This document shows positions 1 through 6,858 of a stretch of 6,858 nt of DNA, one piece after another. Source of the DNA: Syntrophobacteria bacterium (lineage in GTDB: Bacteria > Desulfobacterota > Syntrophobacteria > JARFUL01); the NCBI GenBank assembly GCA_029289015.1, contig JARFUL010000258.1, forward strand, positions 1 to 6,858. The letters run 5' to 3'. Each line of letters begins with the position of its first letter. Within the stretch, counting starts at the first letter, position 1. The position numbers and the translations under genes are program-made. The notes beneath the pieces are model-generated. The model did no database searches, had not been told where the DNA came from, and saw nothing but the letters and a program-made list of their open reading frames with translations.

Positions 1-855
1 AAAAGAAAGATCGGGGCTGTAAAGAAGACCGCGCAGATAACCAAGGCCATGAACATGGTGGCCGCGGCCAAGATGCGCACCGTCCAGCAGCGGATGATGG
101 AGTTCAGACCCTACGCGGACAAGATCACCGAGATGATGCAGAGGGTCTCGGTGGGGATCGACCACGACGAGTACCCGCTCTCCAGGGAGAGGGAAGAGAT
201 AAAGACAATCGAGGTTCTCGTCTTCACCTCCGACAGGGGGCTTTGCGGCGCGTTCAACAACAACATCATCGCCGCGGCTGAGAGGTTCATCAAGAAGAAG
301 CGGGAGGAAGGGCTGGAGGTGGTGGTCTCCAGCATGTCCCGCAAGGCTTCGAGCATCTTCAGGAGGCGCAAAGAAGACCTCAGGCTCAAAAAGGAGGGGC
401 TCCTGGACAGGCCCTCCATGGTCCTGGCCCAGCAGGTGGGCGAAGACGCGATGGACAGGTTCCTCTCGGAAGATGTGGACGAGGTCTACATTGTCCACGC
501 CAGCTTCCTCAGCATGGCCAACCAGCCCCCCGCAACCACCCGGGTGCTCCCCATAGCGGTGGAGTCCCAGGAAGAGGAACAGCTCGGCGCGATAGAGTAC
601 ATTGTCGAGCCCTCAGAGAACGAGCTCCTCAACGAGCTTTTGCCGGTCTCGCTCAACGTCCGGATTCTCAGCATCATGCTCGAGACCGCGGTGAGCGAGC
701 ACGCGGCCCGGATGGCCGCGATGGAAAACGCGACCAACAACTGTAACGATCTAGTAAAGGACCTAACGCTTGTTTACAACAAGGCCCGGCAGGCCGCGAT
801 CACCAAGGAACTCATGGACATCGTGGGCGGCGCGGAGGCCTTGAGGAAGGGTTAA
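1..855 (+). CDS. atpG: F1 ATP synthase gamma subunit (5' end missing)
   Basis: This is the central rotor shaft of F1, which couples c-ring rotation to catalysis in the beta subunits at the cytoplasmic side of the membrane. The frame is open from base 1, where it encodes KRKIGAVKKTAQITKAMNMV, so the ATG at 49 is internal. By comparison with the family, about 7-8 N-terminal residues lie before the window, and 284 codons are visible. Two family signatures are clear: the N-terminal ITKAMNMVAAAKM helix and the C-terminal helix that includes SEHAARMAAMENATNN and ends near LMDIVGGAEAL. The DRGLCGAFN motif of the central Rossmann-like domain lies near codons 77-85 of the ATG-49 reading. The gene is followed 44 nt later by atpD, in canonical operon order. 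No frameshift or insertion is seen. The family assignment is essentially certain; only the start codon is unseen. Confidence 0.97.
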   Translation, partial: KRKIGAVKKTAQITKAMNMVAAAKMRTVQQRMMEFRPYADKITEMMQRVSVGIDHDEYPLSREREEIKTIEVLVFTSDRGLCGAFNNNIIAAAERFIKKKREEGLEVVVSSMSRKASSIFRRRKEDLRLKKEGLLDRPSMVLAQQVGEDAMDRFLSEDVDEVYIVHASFLSMANQPPATTRVLPIAVESQEEEQLGAIEYIVEPSENELLNELLPVSLNVRILSIMLETAVSEHAARMAAMENATNNCNDLVKDLTLVYNKARQAAITKELMDIVGGAEALRKG

Positions 856-875
856 AGATATAGGGCCGCTAATAG

Positions 876-2318
<1,443 letters not shown>

Positions 2319-2320
2319 AG

Positions 2321-2746
2321 ATGGCCGAAAAACTCTTAAGGCTTTCCGTCATAACACCGGAGGGCTCCGTCCTGGAGGAGGATGTGGAGCTGGTGGCCGC
2401 GCCCGGGATCCTGGGCGAGTTCGGCGTGCTCTACAACCACCTGCCTTTCCTTACCTCGCTGGTACCCGGAGAGCTCAGGTACCATCAAGGCGGCAAACTC
2501 AGCTATCTCGCGGTCTTCGGCGGCTACGCCGAAATCCTGTCCGACCGGGTGACAGTCCTGGCCGAGGGCGCGGAAAAGCCCGAGGACATAGACATCGAGA
2601 GGGCCATGGCCGCTCGCAAGAGGGCTGAGGAGAGGATGGCCGAGGCTGCCACGCGCCGGGTCGACGTGGAATACGCCCGCGCGAGGATGGAGCTCCTAAA
2701 GCAGATAACCAGGATCAAGATCTACGAGAAATACAGACCCTCTTAA
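2321..2746 (+). CDS. atpC: F1 ATP synthase epsilon subunit
   Basis: This rotor subunit binds gamma and the c-ring, and in many bacteria its C-terminal helices restrain ATP hydrolysis. It has 141 residues, a typical length. The N-terminal beta-sandwich (about 1-85) contains the family motif PGILGEFGVLYNHLPFLTSL at 28-47 and the AVFGGYAEI strand near 64-72. The C-terminal helical hairpin (about 88-138) is complete and rich in Arg, Glu and Ala, so this is not one of the short forms without the inhibitory arm. The ATG follows the atpD stop by 2 nt. An AGGGGAG Shine-Dalgarno at 2304-2310 lies inside the end of atpD, so translation is probably coupled. It is the last gene of the operon, and a hairpin terminator follows at about 2770. 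Whether the C-terminal arm actually inhibits hydrolysis here cannot be told from sequence. Confidence 0.97.
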   Translation: MAEKLLRLSVITPEGSVLEEDVELVAAPGILGEFGVLYNHLPFLTSLVPGELRYHQGGKLSYLAVFGGYAEILSDRVTVLAEGAEKPEDIDIERAMAARKRAEERMAEAATRRVDVEYARARMELLKQITRIKIYEKYRPS

Positions 2747-2769
2747 ACAGAGGCTATACATAAAGGGAG

Positions 2770-2797
2770 AAGGGGCCGAAACATGGCCCCTTTTCTC
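2770..2797 (+). terminator. Rho-independent terminator of the atp operon
   Basis: An 8-bp stem, AAGGGGCC (2770-2777) and GGCCCCTT (2785-2792), closes a 7-nt loop. The T run at 2791-2794 overlaps the stem end. It lies 23 nt after the atpC stop and fits intrinsic termination of atpG-D-C transcripts. The T tract is short (TTTT, then C), so termination may be incomplete and helped by the second hairpin downstream. The opposite strand has only CTCCCTTT after the stem, a weaker U-tract. Confidence 0.8.
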
Positions 2798-2800
2798 GTG

Positions 2801-2847
2801 CCCGGTCCGCGCAAAGATAAGACGCGGGTTAAGAAGTCAGGACCGGG
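2801..2847. repeat. 8-bp inverted repeat between the two terminators
   Basis: CCCGGTCC (2801-2808) is perfectly complementary to GGACCGGG (2840-2847), with a 31-nt spacer. There is a possible small inner GCG/CGC pairing at 2809-2811 and 2823-2825. No T run follows on either strand, so it is not a standard intrinsic terminator. It could be an RNA 3'-end structure or chance pairing in GC-rich DNA. No function is assigned. Confidence 0.45.
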
Positions 2848-2864
2848 GAGGCTTGAAAAGAATT

Positions 2865-2900
2865 GCCCCTTCCCGATGGGTGGGAAGGGGCTCTTTTTAT
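2865..2900. terminator. Strong, probably bidirectional terminator between atpC and fabH
   Basis: A perfect 10-bp stem, GCCCCTTCCC (2865-2874) and GGGAAGGGGC (2882-2891), has a 7-nt loop. On the + strand TCTTTTTAT follows. On the - strand AATTCTTTTC follows, so it should stop both atp readthrough and fabH transcripts. It lies 23 bp beyond the fabH stop codon, where a convergent gene pair would need a shared terminator. Confidence 0.88.
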
Positions 2901-2914
2901 ATTCCCGAATTAGC

Positions 2915-3916
2915 TTACCACTTGACCAGGGCCGACGCCCAGACGTAGCCCCCGCCGAACGCGACCAGGATCACGTAGTCCCCGGCTTTTATGCTTCCGC
3001 CTCTCAGGGCCTCGTCGAGCCCGACGGGCACCGTAGCAGAGGACATGTTGCCGTATTTCTCTATGTTCACGAAGATCTTTTCCATGGGGAGTTTGAGCCT
3101 TTTGGCCATGGCCTGGACTATCCTGATGTTGGCCTGGTGGGGGATGATGAGGGAGACGTCGTCCAGGGTGATGTTGTTGTGCTCCACCGCCAGGTTGATG
3201 CCCAGGCAGAACTTCTCCACCGCGGCCTTGAGCGAGCGGTTCGCGTCCTTCAGGTATATACAGTGCCGCCCCTCTCTTGCGGACTCCTCGGTTATGGGGG
3301 TGGTGATGGAGCCCCCGGAGGGCACCAGGATCTTGTCGCCGTCCCGCGCGTCGGAGTCTATGTGCACCGAGAGCACTCTCCCCGGCGCGTTGCTGTCATC
3401 GTCCACCGCGATGATGGCCGCGCCCGCGCCGTCGCCCCAGAGCACCGCGGCACCCCGACCCCGGTACGTATAGTCCACCATGCGGGTGAGAATCTCGGCC
3501 CCCACGATGAGCGCGTTGCGGTAGACCCCGTTCATCAAAAACTGATACGCGACCGTAAGGCCGAAGATGAACCCCGAGCAGGCCGCGGTGACGTCGAAGG
3601 AGACCGCGTTGGTGGCCTTGAGCTTCTTCTCCAGGAAGTTCGCGCCGGAGGGGCAGGCCATGTCCGGGGTGAGGGTGCACAGGATGACCATATCAAGGTC
3701 TTCCGGCTTCATGCCCGCCATCTCAAGGGCCCTGTTTGACGCGATGAGGGATATGTCGGACGCGGCCTCGTCCGGCGCGGCCATCCTGCGCTCCCGGATA
3801 CCGGTGCGCTTGATTATCCACTCGTCGGTGGTGTCCACCATTTCCTCGAGGTCGTAGTTGGAGAGAACCTTCTCAGGCAGATAAGACCCCGTGCCCACTA
3901 TCTTTATGGAGCTCAT
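2915..3916 (-). CDS. fabH: Beta-ketoacyl-ACP synthase III (FabH-type)
   Basis: Family role: condenses an acyl-CoA primer, usually acetyl-CoA, with malonyl-ACP to start type II fatty acid synthesis in the cytoplasm. The protein has 333 residues, close to the usual 310-335. The thiolase-fold triad is intact: C113 in TAACSGF, H260 in PHQANIR and N290 in YGNMSSAT. The N-terminal hallmark TTDEWIIKRTGIRERR is at 29-44 and GDGAGAA at 161-167. The frame stays open upstream to an ATG at 3976. I chose the ATG at 3916 because GGAGG (3930-3926) lies 9 nt before it and the conserved MSSIKIVGTGSYLP strand begins there. One oddity is YLKDANRSLKAAV at 221-233, where many housekeeping FabH proteins carry a YLKMxGxxVFK-like motif. 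The gene stands alone, convergent with the atp operon and without fabD, fabG or acpP in view. A related KAS III with another primer is possible, but FabH is the simplest call. Confidence 0.92.
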   Translation of the reverse strand: MSSIKIVGTGSYLPEKVLSNYDLEEMVDTTDEWIIKRTGIRERRMAAPDEAASDISLIASNRALEMAGMKPEDLDMVILCTLTPDMACPSGANFLEKKLKATNAVSFDVTAACSGFIFGLTVAYQFLMNGVYRNALIVGAEILTRMVDYTYRGRGAAVLWGDGAGAAIIAVDDDSNAPGRVLSVHIDSDARDGDKILVPSGGSITTPITEESAREGRHCIYLKDANRSLKAAVEKFCLGINLAVEHNNITLDDVSLIIPHQANIRIVQAMAKRLKLPMEKIFVNIEKYGNMSSATVPVGLDEALRGGSIKAGDYVILVAFGGGYVWASALVKW

Positions 3917-3925
3917 CCCCTTATG

Positions 3926-3930
3926 CCTCC
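3926..3930 (-). promoter_or_regulatory. Ribosome binding site that sets the fabH start
   Basis: On the minus strand GGAGG lies 9 nt before the ATG at 3916. It makes that ATG the start, rather than the in-frame ATG 20 codons upstream at 3976. The 20 extra residues would also precede the conserved beginning of the FabH fold. Confidence 0.85.
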
Positions 3931-3938
3931 GTATCGGG

Positions 3939-3957
3939 CCCCCGCATATTCCGGGGG
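3939..3957 (-). promoter_or_regulatory. GC hairpin in the fabH leader
   Basis: A perfect 6-bp G/C stem (3939-3944 with 3952-3957) closes a 7-nt loop. It lies about 22 nt upstream of the fabH start codon, within the leader expected from the promoter at 3983-4011. No T tract follows on the minus strand, so it is not a terminator. It may stabilise the mRNA 5' end or affect ribosome loading, but chance formation in G/C-rich sequence is also possible. Confidence 0.4.
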
Positions 3958-3982
3958 GACTTAAGCATCTTTCCAAGATAAA

Positions 3983-4011
3983 ATGATATCGCTTTGCTCG
4001 GGTATTAGCAA
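3983..4011 (-). promoter_or_regulatory. Predicted sigma70-type promoter of fabH
   Basis: On the minus strand, -35 TTGCTA (4011-4006) is separated by exactly 17 bp from -10 TATCAT (3988-3983). These match the TTGACA/TATAAT consensus at 4/6 and 5/6 positions. The transcript would start near 3976 and have a leader of about 60 nt. The -35 box overlaps the 16-bp palindrome at 4008-4023, so a protein bound there could block or alter RNA polymerase binding. Predicted by eye only. Confidence 0.6.
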
Positions 4012-4023
4012 ATAATTATTTGC
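4008..4023. promoter_or_regulatory. Perfect 16-bp palindrome, candidate operator
   Basis: GCAAATAATTATTTGC reads identically on both strands, with no spacer and no mismatch. It sits in the AT-rich gap between divergent transcription units. It overlaps the predicted fabH -35 element and is centred about 57 bp before the predicted rightward transcription start. Dyad symmetry at such a position is typical of a site for a dimeric transcription factor. The factor is unknown and none is encoded in the window. Confidence 0.55.
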
Positions 4024-4057
4024 CCCTTTGGAATTGTTCGAGTTGACCTTAAAGCAA

Positions 4058-4066
4058 TGGTATAGT
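4058..4066 (+). promoter_or_regulatory. Predicted extended -10 promoter for the rightward operon
   Basis: TGGTATAGT matches the extended -10 form TGnTATAAT at all but one position, a form that needs little -35 contact. No good -35 hexamer lies 17-18 bp upstream. TTGACC at 4043-4048 is a good -35 sequence, but it pairs only with a weak -10 (TAACAA, 4066-4071) at 17 bp spacing, which is an alternative reading. Transcription would begin near 4073, about 30 nt before the ATG at 4103. Confidence 0.5.
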
Positions 4067-4087
4067 AACAATTTCCATCAGATACTC

Positions 4088-4093
4088 GAAGGG
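4088..4093 (+). promoter_or_regulatory. Ribosome binding site for the small gene before asnB
   Basis: GAAGGG lies 9 nt before the ATG at 4103. The same frame is open upstream to a TTG at 4028, but that codon has no Shine-Dalgarno and would lie upstream of the predicted promoter. The ATG at 4103 is therefore preferred. Confidence 0.6.
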
Positions 4094-4102
4094 TGCGGTT
4101 TC

Positions 4103-4393
4103 ATGGGACTTTATGACCTCAACCGTTTTGTGAGCAAGTTCGAGGGCCTTGTGTTCTACGTGGGGCTCCTCAAGGGACTTATGGGCTGGTTCCCCCTGGC
4201 CAGGGTCTCCGGGGGAGACGCGCTCGACACCCTGGTAGTCAGCCGAAACCGGGACCAGATGGTAAGGATGTGCGAGAGCGCGGTAAAGACCCTGAAGAAC
4301 GTTGAGGCCTTTGATGTGTCCGAGCTCTTGGCGGGTCAGGTTTTCCACCGGGCCGCACGGTACAACCTCGACAAGATCGAGCTTATGGACTGA
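4103..4393 (+). CDS. Unrecognised 96-residue protein, first gene of the asnB operon
   Basis: I do not recognise this family. The frame shows the same G/C-rich third positions and AGG/CTC/GAG codon habits as its neighbours, has a Shine-Dalgarno (4088-4093), and stops 3 nt before the asnB ATG, so it is probably a real gene translated together with asnB. Residues about 15-33 (GLVFYVGLLKGLMGWFPLA) are strongly hydrophobic apart from one Lys; they could form a buried helix, a membrane-associated amphipathic helix or a marginal membrane segment. The rest is charged and probably helical, with one Cys (C57). There is no signal peptide, metal-binding cluster or nucleotide motif. Its position suggests an accessory role with the amidotransferase, such as a partner or regulator, but that is inference. 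A start at the TTG at 4028 would give 121 residues and is less likely. Confidence 0.7.
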   Translation: MGLYDLNRFVSKFEGLVFYVGLLKGLMGWFPLARVSGGDALDTLVVSRNRDQMVRMCESAVKTLKNVEAFDVSELLAGQVFHRAARYNLDKIELMD

Positions 4394-4396
4394 GTT

Positions 4397-6262
4397 ATGT
4401 GCGGGATCTGCGGATACGTGAGCCAGAAGGGGGCCGCGGGGGTCGAAGCCATCGGTCCCATGCTGGACGCGATCGCGCACCGGGGCCCGGACGACTCCGG
4501 CCGCCTGGCCTTTGCCGGACCGGTAGCGCACGCGGTCCTGGGGTCGAGAAGGCTCTCCATCATCGACCTGTCAGAGAGGGGCAGGCAGCCGCTCACCAAC
4601 GAGGACGGGACCGTAGCCCTGCTGCACAACGGCGAGATCTACAACTTCGCTGAGCTCCGGTCCGAGCTCGAAGCCCGGGGCCACACCTTTAGCTCCCGGA
4701 CCGACTCCGAGGTCCTGGTCCACCTCTTCGAGGAGGAGGGCCCCGCGATGCTCAGCCGCTTGAACGGGATGTTCGGCCTCGCGGTGTATGACTCAAAAAA
4801 GGGGCTGCTCTTTCTGGCCAGGGACCGGCTGGGCATAAAGCCCCTTTACTACGCGACGACCAGGGACGGGGGGCTGGTGTTCGCGTCGGAGATAAAGTCG
4901 CTCCTCGTCCACCCGGCCATTGACGCGAGGCTCGACACCAAAGCGCTCTTTCACCATCTCACCCTCAGGTACCTGCCCGGGCCCATGACGCTCTTTTCCG
5001 GCATAAATAAGCTCCCCCCGGGCCACTTCCTCCTCTGGGAGAACGGGAGAGCGAGGATCGAGGAGTACTGGGACATCGACCCGGTGGCAAGGGGGGTGGA
5101 CGGGGACCCGGTCTCAGGCCTCTTCGGGCTCATGGAGTCGGCAGTCCGGATGAGGCTCATGGCGGACGTGCCTGTGGGGGTGTTTCTCTCGGGCGGGCTG
5201 GACTCCTCCTTTGTCCTGGGCATGATGAACCGGCTCGGCCACCGGCCCCTCGAGGCCTTCACCGTGGGAATGGACGAGGCCGGCTACTCCGAGGTTCCCT
5301 TTGCCCAGAAGGTCGCGGCCCACTTCGGGCTGGCGCACCACACGGTGCGGGTGGGGTTCAAGGAGATGTTCGACGCGGTGCCCGAGGTGGTGCGCCACCT
5401 GGACGAGCCCATAGCCGACCCCGCGGCGGTGCCGCTCTACTTCGTGGCCCGCCTGGCGAGAGAGAAGGGGTTCATCGTGCTTCTCTCCGGCGAGGGCGCA
5501 GACGAGCTCTTCGCGGGCTACTCCTACGGCAGGCTCCTCAAAAAGAGGCCGCTCCTGCCCATTTTGCAGGCCCTGAACCGGGACTTTCTCCACCGGCTCA
5601 ACGAGAAGCTCCTTCTCTCGGGGAAGCTGAGGCTCCTCGAGCAGGTGGCCCACATCCTGAAGAGCCGCACCGCGACCCTGGTGTTCACCAACCGGGAGAA
5701 GAGCGCGCTCCTCAGGAAGGGGCTGTTTCGCGGGATAGAGCCCACGGAGACTCTCTTCGCGGGCCTCGACGCGCGGGCCTCTACCGCGTCGCCGCTCAAC
5801 CGGATGCTCTACGTGGACACCAAGACCTGGCTCCCCGAGGACCTGCTCATGAAGGCGGACAAGACCACCATGGCCCACGGGATCGAGCTCAGGGTCCCCT
5901 TCTTGGACCACCGGGTGGTCCAGTTCGCGTTCCGGCTGCCCGACTCCCTGAAGCTCCGCTCCGGGGACACCAAGTGGCTCGTCAAGGAGGCCGCGGCAAA
6001 GATGCTGCCCGAGGAGATAGTGAAGAGGCCCAAGATGGGCTTTCCCGTGCCCATCGCGAAGTGGTTCCGCGGGGAAGGGCTGAACGTGGTGAGAGACGAG
6101 CTGCTCGGTGCGGGCTCCGGGCTCAGCGGGCTCTTCGACCAGGAGAGAATCCGATGGATCATCGAGGCCCACGGCTCCGGAAGGCTGGACCTGAGCCAGC
6201 AGCTCTTCCTTCTTTACACCTTCAAGAAGTGGCTGGAGCTCTTCAGGCCCACGGTGGAATAA
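4397..6262 (+). CDS. asnB: AsnB-type glutamine-dependent amidotransferase (asparagine synthetase family)
   Basis: The class II glutamine amidotransferase family hydrolyses glutamine in an N-terminal Ntn domain and passes ammonia to a C-terminal ATP-pyrophosphatase domain that adenylates aspartate or another carboxylate. Cys2 (MCGICGY) is the nucleophile, exposed after Met1 removal. RRLSIIDLS (51-59), HNGEIYN (77-83) and TDSE (102-105) form the glutamine pocket. The PP-loop SGGLDSS is at 265-271, SGEGADELFAGY at 364-375, and the conserved segment from LPEDLLMKADK (479) through RPKMGFPVPIAKW (544-556) is intact. At 621 residues it has the length of the longer asnB forms found in polysaccharide and exosortase loci; E. 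coli AsnB is about 554. The ATG has only a weak Shine-Dalgarno but follows the previous stop by 3 nt, suggesting translational coupling. A glycosyltransferase follows. It may make asparagine or amidate a sugar acid or peptide; sequence alone does not decide. Confidence 0.93.
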   Translation: MCGICGYVSQKGAAGVEAIGPMLDAIAHRGPDDSGRLAFAGPVAHAVLGSRRLSIIDLSERGRQPLTNEDGTVALLHNGEIYNFAELRSELEARGHTFSSRTDSEVLVHLFEEEGPAMLSRLNGMFGLAVYDSKKGLLFLARDRLGIKPLYYATTRDGGLVFASEIKSLLVHPAIDARLDTKALFHHLTLRYLPGPMTLFSGINKLPPGHFLLWENGRARIEEYWDIDPVARGVDGDPVSGLFGLMESAVRMRLMADVPVGVFLSGGLDSSFVLGMMNRLGHRPLEAFTVGMDEAGYSEVPFAQKVAAHFGLAHHTVRVGFKEMFDAVPEVVRHLDEPIADPAAVPLYFVARLAREKGFIVLLSGEGADELFAGYSYGRLLKKRPLLPILQALNRDFLHRLNEKLLLSGKLRLLEQVAHILKSRTATLVFTNREKSALLRKGLFRGIEPTETLFAGLDARASTASPLNRMLYVDTKTWLPEDLLMKADKTTMAHGIELRVPFLDHRVVQFAFRLPDSLKLRSGDTKWLVKEAAAKMLPEEIVKRPKMGFPVPIAKWFRGEGLNVVRDELLGAGSGLSGLFDQERIRWIIEAHGSGRLDLSQQLFLLYTFKKWLELFRPTVE

Positions 6263-6263
6263 A

Positions 6264-6268
6264 GGGGG
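6264..6268 (+). promoter_or_regulatory. Ribosome binding site choosing a TTG start
   Basis: GGGGG, preceded by AAA, lies directly after the asnB stop and 5 nt before the TTG at 6274. An ATG at 6270 sits within that gap, but its frame ends after 39 codons and does not match the glycosyltransferase frame. Confidence 0.55.
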
Positions 6269-6273
6269 TATGT

Positions 6274-6858
6274 TTGCGGGTTCTTCTCGTCACCTACGCG
6301 TTTTCGCCGCTGGTCACTCCCCGGGCCATTCAGCTGGCCAGGCTCGTCAAGTATTTGACGAGGATGAAGATCCGGGTCCATGTCCTGGCAGCTGAGCCCC
6401 GGTTCACCTCCGAGGCCCGGGACCCGGCCCTGGGTGAGATATACCGGCCCGAGGAGGGCTACTTCCGCGTGACCCGCACCCCGACCCTTGAGAGCCGCTA
6501 CCTCTCCTTCGGCCTCGGCCTCATTCACCCCGGCCTCAACTGGCTCCCGGACCCCAAGGCCGGGTGGCGCCCCTTTGCCGCGCGCGCGGCTTCGAGGCTC
6601 ATTTCCAAGAACGGTTTCGACGTGGTGATGACCTGCTCGCTGCCCTACACCTCGCACCTGGTGGGCCTTTACCTGAAGGAGAGGTTCTGCCTGCCCTGGG
6701 TCGCGCACCTCTCCGACCCCTGGACCCTGAGCCCCTACATAAAGTTTCTGGGCCCGAGGCACCAAAGGCTGGCCGGGAGCTGGGAGAGGTCTGTTTTCAC
6801 CAGGGCCGACGGGGTGGTCTTCGTCTCCCGGACGACCCTGGACGCGTACCGTTCCCTC
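6274..6858 (+). CDS. GT4-like glycosyltransferase, N-terminal part (3' end missing)
   Basis: The frame is open from a TTG at 6274 to the window edge, giving 195 residues of a protein that should be about 400 long. It reads as the N-terminal acceptor domain of a GT-B retaining glycosyltransferase, which would transfer a sugar from a nucleotide donor to a glycan or lipid-linked acceptor on the cytoplasmic side of the inner membrane. Visible signs are the opening Rossmann strand MRVLLVTYAFSP, the helix AIQLARLVKYL, the segment LNWLPDPKAGWRPFA near 89-103, VAHLSDPWTLSPY near 143-155, and ADGVVFVSRTTLDAY at about 179-193, a typical end of the N-terminal domain. The donor-binding domain lies outside the window. 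The gene starts 11 nt after the asnB stop and should be co-transcribed. The start is uncertain because it needs a TTG. Donor and acceptor sugars cannot be predicted. Confidence 0.8.
   Translation, partial: MRVLLVTYAFSPLVTPRAIQLARLVKYLTRMKIRVHVLAAEPRFTSEARDPALGEIYRPEEGYFRVTRTPTLESRYLSFGLGLIHPGLNWLPDPKAGWRPFAARAASRLISKNGFDVVMTCSLPYTSHLVGLYLKERFCLPWVAHLSDPWTLSPYIKFLGPRHQRLAGSWERSVFTRADGVVFVSRTTLDAYRSL

Noticed and set aside
2783..3739. 318-codon open frame on the + strand antisense to fabH
   Set aside because: It spans the strong terminator at 2865-2900, begins in the loop of the first terminator, and its translation shows the His/Val/Gly/Arg-rich composition expected of a shadow of GC-rich coding DNA. 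fabH on the other strand has an intact catalytic triad.
3917..3976. N-terminal extension of FabH to an ATG at 3976
   Set aside because: The extension is not part of the FabH fold, would begin about at the predicted transcription start, and the GGAGG site at 3926-3930 points to the ATG at 3916.
4028..4102. Upstream TTG start extending the small gene to 121 residues
   Set aside because: There is no Shine-Dalgarno before 4028, and the predicted extended -10 promoter (4058-4066) would lie inside the extension.
4049..4531. 160-codon open frame on the - strand opposite the small gene and the asnB start
   Set aside because: It overlaps two well-supported + strand genes and the predicted promoter, and has no recognisable motif. 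It was considered as a rival to the 96-codon gene, but that gene has the better ribosome site, operon spacing and codon pattern.
5114..6172. 352-codon open frame on the - strand within asnB
   Set aside because: The product is dominated by Glu, His, Val, Leu and Arg with no recognisable domain, while the + strand encodes a complete amidotransferase. It is a mirror of GC-rich codon use.
6214..6765. 183-codon open frame on the - strand at the right end
   Set aside because: It is antisense to the glycosyltransferase frame, which carries recognisable GT-B motifs; the antisense product has none.

Overview
This 6.9 kb window looks like ordinary chromosome from a GC-rich bacterium. It has dense genes, strong G/C preference at third codon positions, frequent AGG arginine codons, Shine-Dalgarno sites and an F-type ATP synthase. 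A Gram-negative lineage near the former Deltaproteobacteria is plausible from the flavour of the proteins and the apparent surface-polysaccharide genes, but this is a weak inference and no gene in the window fixes the taxonomy.

Left part (1-2746, + strand): the distal end of an ATP synthase operon, with atpG (gamma, 5' end cut by the window edge), atpD (beta, complete) and atpC (epsilon, complete). This is the usual bacterial ...A-G-D-C order. The three genes are closely spaced, and each complete gene has its own Shine-Dalgarno. Together they encode the rotor shaft, the catalytic subunit and the regulatory rotor subunit of F1.

Junction (2747-2914): two strong hairpin terminators separate the atp operon from the convergent fabH gene. 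Between them lies an extra 8-bp inverted repeat.

Middle (2915-3916, - strand): a complete beta-ketoacyl-ACP synthase III (fabH-type) gene with an intact Cys-His-Asn triad.

Divergent control region (3917-4102): an AT-richer 186-bp gap. It holds a sigma70-like promoter for fabH, an extended -10 promoter for the rightward genes, and a perfect 16-bp palindrome at 4008-4023 that overlaps the fabH -35 element. It is the most interesting regulatory structure here.

Right part (4103-6858, + strand): an apparent operon of an unrecognised 96-codon gene, an asnB-type glutamine-dependent amidotransferase starting 3 nt after it, and a GT4-like glycosyltransferase that runs off the window. An asnB homologue followed by a glycosyltransferase is typical of polysaccharide or exosortase-linked loci, so this may be the left edge of a cell-surface glycan cluster.

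I found no CRISPR array, tRNA or rRNA gene, insertion sequence or attachment site. I see no convincing new defence or mobile system. The items most worth following are the palindrome, the small gene ahead of asnB, and what lies to the right of the window.
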